64,000 bases of DNA from an uncultured Prevotellaceae bacterium (GTDB taxonomy: Bacteria; Bacteroidota; Bacteroidia; Bacteroidales; Bacteroidaceae). Numbering within the stretch: the stretch's first letter is position 1; each line of letters begins with the position of its first letter. The position numbers were made by a program, and so were the translations under genes. Of the stretch, positions 23,640 through 30,881 are shown one piece after another. Location of the stretch: contig CAMZCM010000010.1 of NCBI GenBank assembly GCA_947305005.1, positions 1 through 64,000 on the forward strand. The letters are read 5' to 3'. The notes beneath the pieces were generated by a model. It saw nothing but the letters and a program-made list of their open reading frames with translations, had not been told where the DNA came from and ran no database searches.

Positions 23640-24977
23640 TTATACGATGCCTTGGGCCATCATCGCTTTGGCTACCTTCATGAAGCCGGCGATGTTGGCG
23701 CCTTTGACGTAGTTGACGTAGCCGTCGGGCTCGGTGCCGTATTTCACACATTGGCCGTGGATGGCGTGCATGATTTGGTGGAGGCGCTTATCGACTTCGT
23801 CGGCACTCCAGCTGATGTGCATGGCGTTCTGACTCATCTCGAGGCCGCTGGTGGCTACGCCGCCTGCATTGACGGCCTTGCCGGGAGCGAAGATCATCTT
23901 GGCCTCGATGAAGGCATCGATGGCTTCGGGGGTGCAACCCATATTGGAGATTTCGCCTACGCACTGCACGCCGTTGGCGATGAGCTGACGGGCATCGTCG
24001 CCGTTGAGCTCATTCTGCGTGGCGCAGGGCAGGGCGATGTCGCACTTGACCTCCCAAGGTTTCTTGCCCTCCACGAACTTGGCTTCGGGGAACTTCTCGG
24101 CATAGGGCTCGCAGATGTCGTTGCCGCTGCTGCGGAGCTCCAGCAGGTAGTCAATCTTCTCGCCGCTGATGCCGGTCGGGTCGTAGATGTAGCCGTCCGG
24201 GCCACTGATGGTGATGACCTTGGCGCCGAGCTGCGTAGCCTTGGTGGCAGCGCCCCAGGCGACATTGCCGAAGCCGCTGATGGCTACGGTCTTACCCTTG
24301 ATGTCAAGGCCGTGGGTGTTCATCATCTCGTTGACGAAGTAAAGGCCGCCAAAGCCTGTAGCCTCGGGACGGATGAGCGAACCGCCGTACTCGAGGCCCT
24401 TGCCCGTGAGCACGCCGCTCCAGTCGCGCGTCAGCTTCTTGTACTGTCCGAAAAGGTAGCCGATTTCGCGGGCACCGACACCGATGTCACCTGCGGGGAC
24501 GTCGATTTCAGGACCGATGTAGCGATAGAGCTCGCTCATGAATGCCTGGCAGAAACGCATCACCTCGGCATCGCTCTTGCCGCGGATGCTAAAGTCGGAG
24601 CCGCCCTTGCCACCACCCATAGGTAGCGTGGTCAAAGCGTTCTTGAAAGTCTGCTCGAAGCCGAGGAACTTGAGGATGGAGAGGTTCACGCTGGCATGGA
24701 AACGCAGGCCGCCCTTGTACGGGCCGATGGCGCTGTTGAACTGCACGCGGTAGCCGAGGTTCACCTGCACCTCGCCCTTGTCATCCACCCACGGCACACG
24801 GAACGTGATGATGCGCTCAGGCTCCACAAGGCGCTCAATGAGCTTGGCCTTCTCGAACTCGGGGTGTTGGTTATAGACTTCTTCGATAGACATGAGTACT
24901 TCGCGCACAGCCTGCAAGTATTCTTTCTCACCCGGATGCTTGGCCTCCAGGTTGGCCATAATGGTTTCAATCTTCAT
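23640..24977 (-). CDS. gdhA: NAD(P)-specific glutamate dehydrogenase
   Basis: 445 residues, hexameric-type length. Interconverts 2-oxoglutarate plus ammonia and glutamate; the main ammonia-assimilation enzyme in these bacteria. Motifs: GPYKGGLRFH (substrate Lys), the catalytic-loop region LPMGGGKGGSDF, DVPAGDIGVGAREIGYL, then the coenzyme-binding VAISGFGNVAWGAA and NAGGVATSGLEMSQNA. Monocistronic with TATCTTTG promoter at 25023-25030 (minus), divergent from the dipeptidyl peptidase gene. The coenzyme preference cannot be told by eye. Confidence 0.95.
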   Translation of the reverse strand: MKIETIMANLEAKHPGEKEYLQAVREVLMSIEEVYNQHPEFEKAKLIERLVEPERIITFRVPWVDDKGEVQVNLGYRVQFNSAIGPYKGGLRFHASVNLSILKFLGFEQTFKNALTTLPMGGGKGGSDFSIRGKSDAEVMRFCQAFMSELYRYIGPEIDVPAGDIGVGAREIGYLFGQYKKLTRDWSGVLTGKGLEYGGSLIRPEATGFGGLYFVNEMMNTHGLDIKGKTVAISGFGNVAWGAATKATQLGAKVITISGPDGYIYDPTGISGEKIDYLLELRSSGNDICEPYAEKFPEAKFVEGKKPWEVKCDIALPCATQNELNGDDARQLIANGVQCVGEISNMGCTPEAIDAFIEAKMIFAPGKAVNAGGVATSGLEMSQNAMHISWSADEVDKRLHQIMHAIHGQCVKYGTEPDGYVNYVKGANIAGFMKVAKAMMAQGIV

Positions 24978-25022
24978 AATCAGTTAAGTTAGTTAATGGT
25001 AATTAGATGTTCTTTTCGAAGG

Positions 25023-25103
25023 CAAAGATAAGGAAAAGAAAGATAAGTGATGCATAAATAGCGATAAATCTTTCTTGCGTTTCCGGAAAATGATGTATCT
25101 TTG
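25023..25103. promoter_or_regulatory. Divergent promoters of gdhA and dipeptidyl peptidase IV gene
   Basis: CAAAGATA at 25023-25030 is TATCTTTG on the minus strand (gdhA). TATCTTTG at 25096-25103 serves the plus-strand peptidase gene and shows that in-frame starts upstream of it are not used. Confidence 0.65.
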
Positions 25104-25128
25104 CGGACAGAATCAACAAAATTGTCCT

Positions 25129-27339
25129 ATGAAATTACGTTCCCTCTTTGGATTGACAGCGCTGGCCGCTATGCTGGTCGCTGTGCCTGCGAAGGCTGAT
25201 CAATTGACTCTGAAAGACCTGACACAAGGCGTGTATTCCGCCAAGACCATCTCGGGTGTGCGCCCACTGGCCGACGGCGAGCGCTACAGCCAACTCACTC
25301 CCGATGCCCGTCAGATTGTAGCCCGCTCTTTCAAGACTGGCGAACTGACCGACACACTCTTCAATGTCGAGACGGCACGCGGCGATGTGCGGCTGACCCA
25401 CATCGACGGTTACATCATGAGCCCCAACGAGAAGACGATACTGATCCAGACGGAGACAAAACGCATCTATCGCCATTCGTTCACGGCCGTGTATTATATC
25501 TATAATGTGCGGAACCGCAAGCTGGAGCGTTTGTCTGACGGCGGGCCGCAGGAGGTGCCGGCATTCTCCAAGGACGGCAACATGGTGGCTTTCGTGCGCG
25601 ACAATAACCTGTTTCTGGTGAAGCTGCTCTTCGGCAACAGCGAGCTGCAGGTGACGAAGGACGGCGAGTTCAACAAGGTCATCAACGGCAAGCCCGACTG
25701 GGTGAACGAGGAGGAGTTCAGCTTCTCACGCGCCTTTGACTTCAATGCCGACAACTCCATGCTGGCGTGGATTCGCTATGACGAGAGCGCCGTCTCAGAG
25801 TTCTCCTTTCCGCTCTATCGCGGCACTCATCCCTCGCGCGACGAATACACCACCTACCCGGGTGCCTACACCTATAAATACCCGATGGCTGGCGAGCAGA
25901 ACGCCACGGTGACGGTGCACAGCTATGACATCAAGAGTCATCGTATTCAGCAGATGAAGTTGCCGCTCGATGCTGACGGCTACGTGCCTCGCATTCAGTT
26001 TGCCAGCGACCCCGAGAAACTGCTGGTGCTGACGCAGAACCGCCATCAGGATCGTCTTGAGATCTACGCGGCCAATCCGCGCTCCACGGAGTGCAAGCTT
26101 ATCGTGCGCGACGAGGTGGAGAAGTATGTCACCGAGGAACCGTACAAGAACCTGCAGCTGTTCGCCACCGGTTTTGTGCTGATGAGTGAGCGCTCGGGCT
26201 TCAACCACCTCTATCTCTATGACCTTAACGGCACGTTGAAGCGTCAGATTACCACGGGCGACTTCGTGGTTAAGGCGTTCTATGGCTTCAATCCCGCCAC
26301 GGGTGACTGCTTCTTTGCCGGCAATCAGGAAGGCGCTATCTATCAGGCGGTCTATCGCGCTGACGCGAAGGGTAATATCACAAAGCTCAGTCAGGAGAAA
26401 GGCACCAATAGCGCCGTCTTTAGCAAGAACTTCAAGTACTTCATGAATGTCTATTCCAACAGTTACACGCCGCCCGTGACCACGCTCAACGATGCCAAGG
26501 GGAAGGTGCTGACCACGCTGGAGGATAATGAGAGTTTAAAGTCGAAAGTTGAAAGTTTAAAGTTGTCAAAGCCGGAGTTCTTTACTTTCAAGACCAGCGA
26601 GGGCGTGGAGCTGAACGGCTACATGGTCAAGCCTGCCAACTTCTCTGCCGCCAAGAAATATCCCGTTATCATGTACCAGTACAGCGGCCCGGGCTCGCAA
26701 CAGGTACTCGACTCGTGGAATATTGGTAACATGGGAGGCTGTCTTTATGAGCATCTCATGGCTTCCGAAGGCTTCATCTGCGTGTGTGTGGATGGTCGCG
26801 GAACGGGCGGACGAGGCGCTGTGTTTGAGAAACAGACCTATCTGAATCTCGGCGACTTGGAGTCCAAAGACCAGGTGGAGGCAGCCCTCTATCTCGGTTC
26901 GCTGCCTTACATCGACAAGACCCGCATCGGCATCTGGGGTTGGAGCTATGGCGGCTTCAACACGCTGATGTCCATGACCGAAGGGCGCGGCGTGTTTGCT
27001 GCTGGCGTGGCCGTAGCACCTGTCACGGGCTACCGCTTCTATGACAGCGTCTATACCGAGCGCTATATGAGAACGCCGAAGGAGAACCCCACGGGCTACG
27101 ACCGTAACCCCATGACACGCGCCCCGAAGCTGCATGGTGCTCTGCTCATCTGTCACGGCTCAGCCGACGATAACGTCCACTACCGCAACACGGCAGAACT
27201 CGTGGAGGCGTTGGTGCAGGCCGACAAACCTTTCATGCAGCTCGTCTATACCAATCGCAACCACAGCATCTACGGCGGCAACACCCGCCAGCATCTCTAT
27301 CGCAGCATCAGTGATTGGTTCAAGGATAAGATGAAATAA
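25129..27339 (+). CDS. Dipeptidyl peptidase IV (S9B family), exported
   Basis: 736 residues from the ATG at 25129, chosen because the longer frame would begin upstream of the promoter at 25096-25103. Signal peptide MKLRSLFGLTALAAMLVAVPAKA. The N-terminal beta-propeller contains the DPP4 Glu motif (KPDWVNEEEFSFSRAFDF), which binds the substrate amino terminus. The alpha/beta hydrolase domain has GWSYGG (nucleophile Ser), SADDNVH (Asp) and NRNHSIYG (His). It removes Xaa-Pro dipeptides in the periplasm. Residues 469-480 (ESLKSKVESLKL) come from a 35-bp heptamer array and form a loop just before the hydrolase domain (LSKPEFFTFKTSEGVELNGY). Confidence 0.93.
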   Translation: MKLRSLFGLTALAAMLVAVPAKADQLTLKDLTQGVYSAKTISGVRPLADGERYSQLTPDARQIVARSFKTGELTDTLFNVETARGDVRLTHIDGYIMSPNEKTILIQTETKRIYRHSFTAVYYIYNVRNRKLERLSDGGPQEVPAFSKDGNMVAFVRDNNLFLVKLLFGNSELQVTKDGEFNKVINGKPDWVNEEEFSFSRAFDFNADNSMLAWIRYDESAVSEFSFPLYRGTHPSRDEYTTYPGAYTYKYPMAGEQNATVTVHSYDIKSHRIQQMKLPLDADGYVPRIQFASDPEKLLVLTQNRHQDRLEIYAANPRSTECKLIVRDEVEKYVTEEPYKNLQLFATGFVLMSERSGFNHLYLYDLNGTLKRQITTGDFVVKAFYGFNPATGDCFFAGNQEGAIYQAVYRADAKGNITKLSQEKGTNSAVFSKNFKYFMNVYSNSYTPPVTTLNDAKGKVLTTLEDNESLKSKVESLKLSKPEFFTFKTSEGVELNGYMVKPANFSAAKKYPVIMYQYSGPGSQQVLDSWNIGNMGGCLYEHLMASEGFICVCVDGRGTGGRGAVFEKQTYLNLGDLESKDQVEAALYLGSLPYIDKTRIGIWGWSYGGFNTLMSMTEGRGVFAAGVAVAPVTGYRFYDSVYTERYMRTPKENPTGYDRNPMTRAPKLHGALLICHGSADDNVHYRNTAELVEALVQADKPFMQLVYTNRNHSIYGGNTRQHLYRSISDWFKDKMK
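26533..26567 (+). repeat. 7-bp array (AGTTGAA type) inside the dipeptidyl peptidase gene
   Basis: Five heptamers in exact phase: AGTTTAA, AGTCGAA, AGTTGAA, AGTTTAA, AGTTGTC. The frame is kept and the array falls at the junction of two protein domains. Confidence 0.85.
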
Positions 27340-27342
27340 GTT

Positions 27343-28452
27343 TTAGGACTCAATAGCCATCAGGTCGCTCATGATATCATCGGAGATCATGAGCGATTTT
27401 GTTGTGAGATGGAGGTGCTGTCCGTCGCGGGCGAGATTCCCGTTCTGCAGATGGAGAGCCGCCATGCGGAGAAGGTAGTTGAGTCGCGACTGACCGAAGC
27501 GATCAGCGATGCGGTTGAGGTCAACGCCACGAGCCGTGCGCAAGCCGCACATCACAGCTTCGTCGTAAAGGGCTTCCTCCGTGAGCACTTCCACTTCTGG
27601 CTTTCCTTCTTTCAAATACAAATCCAGCGAGGGCAGGTTGGCGCGACGGGTGCGGTCGCCATCGTAGCTGTGCGCTCCGGGGCCGAAGCCGAGATAGGGG
27701 GCGCCGGTCCAGTAGCTGCTGTTGTGGCGGGAATGGAAGCCGGGGAGGGCGAAGTTGGAGATTTCGTAGTGCTCGAAGCCTGCCTCGCGGGCCCGCTGAC
27801 ATAGCCGCTCATACATCGCTACCGACAGCTCTTCAGGCACCTCATGGACGCGCCCTTCGTTGCGCCAGCGTGTCAGCTCCGTTCCCTGCTCGTAGCTGAG
27901 GGCATAGGCAGAAAGATGCTGTACTCCCAGCGAGAAGGCGATGTCAAGGTCGTTCTCCCACAGCGCCATCGTCTGTCCTGGCAGACCGTAGATCAGGTCG
28001 ATGCTGATATTGCTGATGCCCGCTTCCTGCAAGGTGTGGACGGCGCGGATGGCTGTGGCGCTATCGTGGCGGCGATGGATGAGTCGCAGGAGGTCATCGT
28101 TGAAGGTTTGGATGCCGAGGGAAACTCTGTTGACCTCGCGCAATTGCGCAATCTCAACAGAGTCATCGGGATTCATTTCCATCGTCACCTCCGCCTCCGC
28201 TTCGACCTCATAATGTTGCCACACGCAGTCGAGGATGCGGCGTAGGAGTGGGGTGGGGAGCAGCGAGGGTGTGCCGCCACCTATATATATAGTGCGTACA
28301 CGCGTGTGAGGTATTTCCTGGCGGCGGGCTGCTATCTCCTGACAGAGTGCCTCGACATACGTAGCCATTTCCGCCTCGCGAGTGGTGGAGTAAAAGTCGC
28401 AATAAGCGCACCGCGACCGACAGAAAGGGATATGAATATAAAGGCCTGCCAT
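27343..28452 (-). CDS. hemW: HemW-like radical SAM protein
   Basis: 369 residues. Radical SAM with CRSRCAYCDFYS (CxxxCxxC), GGGTPSLL and the NPDDS region. The extra C-terminal HemN_C domain is present. The family was long annotated as coproporphyrinogen III oxidase; HemW proteins in other bacteria are haem chaperones rather than oxidases, lacking the N-terminal HemN segment, as here. Promoter TAACTTTG on the minus strand at 28464-28471. Its 3' end contains a hairpin that probably terminates the convergent peptidase transcript. Confidence 0.9.
   Translation of the reverse strand: MAGLYIHIPFCRSRCAYCDFYSTTREAEMATYVEALCQEIAARRQEIPHTRVRTIYIGGGTPSLLPTPLLRRILDCVWQHYEVEAEAEVTMEMNPDDSVEIAQLREVNRVSLGIQTFNDDLLRLIHRRHDSATAIRAVHTLQEAGISNISIDLIYGLPGQTMALWENDLDIAFSLGVQHLSAYALSYEQGTELTRWRNEGRVHEVPEELSVAMYERLCQRAREAGFEHYEISNFALPGFHSRHNSSYWTGAPYLGFGPGAHSYDGDRTRRANLPSLDLYLKEGKPEVEVLTEEALYDEAVMCGLRTARGVDLNRIADRFGQSRLNYLLRMAALHLQNGNLARDGQHLHLTTKSLMISDDIMSDLMAIES
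27365..27400 (+). terminator. Terminator for the peptidase gene, embedded in hemW
   Basis: TCGCTCATGAT pairs perfectly with ATCATGAGCGA (11 bp, 10-base loop), followed by TTTT. It lies 26 bp after the peptidase stop, within the last codons of the convergent hemW. Confidence 0.65.
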
Positions 28453-28463
28453 GATTCTGGCGC

Positions 28464-28471
28464 CAAAGTTA
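28464..28471 (-). promoter_or_regulatory. Promoter -7 element of hemW
   Basis: CAAAGTTA is TAACTTTG on the minus strand. The rest of the 183-bp gap up to the EF-G2 gene has no clear TAnnTTTG on the plus strand; a weak imperfect dyad (GCGCAC ... GTGTGC, about 28534-28559) is the only visible structure. Confidence 0.5.
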
Positions 28472-28635
28472 GTAGTTTTTTAGCAAAAAAAGGTCAAAAC
28501 ATGAAAGCTGTTTCAAGATTTATTGCTAACTTGCGCACGTTTTGACGTAAAAAGTGTGCCCGAAGGGCCTCCGAAAGCGTTTTTGACACCTATTTATAAA
28601 CTAAACATTAACTAAATACAAAAAACTTGCCGTCT

Positions 28636-30792
28636 ATGAAAACGTATCAGACGAAAGAAATCAAGAACATTGCTTTGCTTGGCAGTGACGGGGCTGGTAA
28701 GACCACCCTCACAGAAGCGCTGCTCTTCGAGAGCGGCATTATCTCGCGTCGCGGACGCATTACCCAGAAGAATACGGTCAGTGACTACCTGCCCGTAGAG
28801 CAGGAATATGGCTATAGCGTCTTCGCTACGCCCTTCCACGTGGAGTACAACAACAAGAAACTGAACATCATTGACTGTCCGGGTTCCGACGACTTCGCCG
28901 GTGCTGCCCTGACTGCAATGGGTGTAACAGATACCACCGTAATTCTCATCAACGGTGCTGCCGGCCCTGAGGTGGCTACACAGAACCACTTCCGCCTGAC
29001 AGAGAAGATGAACAAGCCTGTTATCTTCCTTGTCAACCGCCTTGATGAAGAGTTTGACTATGACCACCTGCTGGAGCAGCTGAAAGGCATCTATGGCTCT
29101 AAGATAGTGCCTGTTCAGTATCCCATCAAGACCGGTCCCGATTTCAACGCACTCATCGACGTGTTGTTGATGAAGAAATATTCATGGAAGCCCGAAGGCG
29201 GCGCTCCCATCATCGAGGATATCCCCGCTGACCAGCTCGACAAGGCTACCGAGATGCATAAGGCTCTCGTGGAGGCTGCTGCTGAGCACGACGAGACCCT
29301 CATGGAGAAGTTCTTCGAGACGGAAGAGCTCAGCGAGGACGAGATGCGCGAAGGTATCCGTGCAGGCTTGGCCGCTCGCGGCATGTATCCTGTCTTCTGC
29401 GTTTGCGCTGGTAAGGACATGGGTGTCCGCCGTCTGATGGAGTTCTTGGGCAATGTGGTTCCCTTCGTTGATCAGATGCCCACTGTCCACAACACACGCG
29501 GCGAGGAAGTGAAGTGCGACGCCAACGGTCCCACCAGCTTGTATTTCTTCAAGACCGCTGTAGAACCCCATATCGGTGAGGTGCAGTACTTCAAGGTTAT
29601 GAGCGGTATTGTCCGCGAGGGTGATGACCTGACCAATGCTGACCGTGGCAGCAAGGAGCGCATTGCTCAGCTGTTCGTCTGCGCAGGTGCCAACCGCACG
29701 AAGGTGACTGAATTGGTAGCTGGTGATATCGGCTGCAGCGTAAAGCTGAAGGACGTGAAGACTGGCAACACCCTGAACGGCAAGGATTGCGACAACCGCT
29801 TCGCTTTTATCAAGTATCCTGAGCCCAAGTATATCCGCGCTATCCGCGCAGCCAACGAGGCTGAGACGGAGAAGATGATGAATGTGCTGCAACGCATGAG
29901 CCAGGAAGATCCTACATGGGTTGTTGAGCAGTCCAAGGAACTGCGTCAGATCCTCGTGAAGGGTCAGGGTGAGTTCCACCTCCGCACACTGAAATGGCGC
30001 ATTGAGAACAACGATAAGATCAATATCGTTTATGACGAGCCGCGCATTCCTTATCGCGAGACCATCACGAAGGCTGCACGTGCCGACTATCGTCATAAGA
30101 AACAATCCGGCGGTGCCGGTCAGTTTGGTGAGGTTCACCTCATCATCGAGCCTTACGCAGACGGTCAGCCCGTGAGCGAAGTCTATCGTTTCGGTGGTCA
30201 GGAGTTCCGCATCAATACCAAGAGTGAGGAAGTCATCGACCTCGAATGGGGCGGCAAGCTCGTGTTCATCAACTCTGTGGTCGGTGGTGCCATCGACGCT
30301 CGCTTTATGCCTGCTATCCTGAAGGGTATTATGAGTAAGATGGAGCAAGGCCCGCTCACTGGTTCTTATGCTCGCGACGTCCGTGTCATCGTCTATGATG
30401 GTAAGATGCATCCGGTAGATAGCAACGAATTGTCCTTCATGCTCGCAGGCCGCAACGCCTTCAGCATGGCCTTCAAAGAGGCTGGTCCGAAGTTGCTGGA
30501 GCCGATCTACGACGTGGATGTCTTCGTGCCCAGCGACAAGATGGGTGACGTGATGTCTGACCTGCAGGGCCGTCGTGGCATGATTATGGGTATGACTTCA
30601 GAGAATGGTTACGAGAAGCTGACCGCCAAAGTGCCTTTGAAGGAAATGTCTTCCTATTCCACCGCTTTGAGCTCCATCACCGGTGGCCGCGCTTCCTTCG
30701 TCATGAAGTTCGCCAGCTACGAACTCGTGCCTGTTGATGTACAGCAGAAGCTCCAGAAAGAGTTCGAAGAGAGCCAGAAGGATCAAGACTGA
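28636..30792 (+). CDS. fusA2: Elongation factor G paralogue (EF-G2 type) lacking the catalytic histidine
   Basis: 718 residues from the ATG at 28636; a TTG three codons upstream is less likely. All EF-G domains are present: G domain with P-loop GSDGAGKTT (residues 17-25), domain II, III, IV and V. The switch II motif reads DCPGSDDF with Ser84, where translational GTPases have DxPGH; the catalytic His is therefore missing. The G4 motif is NRLD rather than NKxD. In Bacteroides thetaiotaomicron an EF-G2 paralogue lacking GTPase activity is needed for gut colonisation and translates without GTP hydrolysis; this protein fits that group. It stands alone, away from rpsL-rpsG, with a strong terminator. 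Confidence 0.88.
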   Translation: MKTYQTKEIKNIALLGSDGAGKTTLTEALLFESGIISRRGRITQKNTVSDYLPVEQEYGYSVFATPFHVEYNNKKLNIIDCPGSDDFAGAALTAMGVTDTTVILINGAAGPEVATQNHFRLTEKMNKPVIFLVNRLDEEFDYDHLLEQLKGIYGSKIVPVQYPIKTGPDFNALIDVLLMKKYSWKPEGGAPIIEDIPADQLDKATEMHKALVEAAAEHDETLMEKFFETEELSEDEMREGIRAGLAARGMYPVFCVCAGKDMGVRRLMEFLGNVVPFVDQMPTVHNTRGEEVKCDANGPTSLYFFKTAVEPHIGEVQYFKVMSGIVREGDDLTNADRGSKERIAQLFVCAGANRTKVTELVAGDIGCSVKLKDVKTGNTLNGKDCDNRFAFIKYPEPKYIRAIRAANEAETEKMMNVLQRMSQEDPTWVVEQSKELRQILVKGQGEFHLRTLKWRIENNDKINIVYDEPRIPYRETITKAARADYRHKKQSGGAGQFGEVHLIIEPYADGQPVSEVYRFGGQEFRINTKSEEVIDLEWGGKLVFINSVVGGAIDARFMPAILKGIMSKMEQGPLTGSYARDVRVIVYDGKMHPVDSNELSFMLAGRNAFSMAFKEAGPKLLEPIYDVDVFVPSDKMGDVMSDLQGRRGMIMGMTSENGYEKLTAKVPLKEMSSYSTALSSITGGRASFVMKFASYELVPVDVQQKLQKEFEESQKDQD

Positions 30793-30823
30793 TTATTCAG
30801 CACCCTTTCATTTTCATAGTAGG

Positions 30824-30858
30824 GGGCTTCTCCGAACAGCTTCGGAGAAGCCCTTTTT
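30824..30858 (+). terminator. Terminator after the EF-G2 gene
   Basis: GGGCTTCTCCGAA pairs with TTCGGAGAAGCCC around a 4-base loop, then five T. No promoter is visible between this and the GH30 gene 23 bp later. Confidence 0.85.
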
Positions 30859-30881
30859 CTCTCTCATAGTAAACACGGACA

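Noticed and set aside
23652..24626. Open frame of 324 codons antisense to gdhA
   Set aside because: Alanine- and glycine-rich antisense frame with no recognisable feature.
29182..30411. Open frame of 409 codons antisense to the EF-G2 gene
   Set aside because: Shadow of a conserved gene; no motif, no promoter, His/Leu-rich composition.
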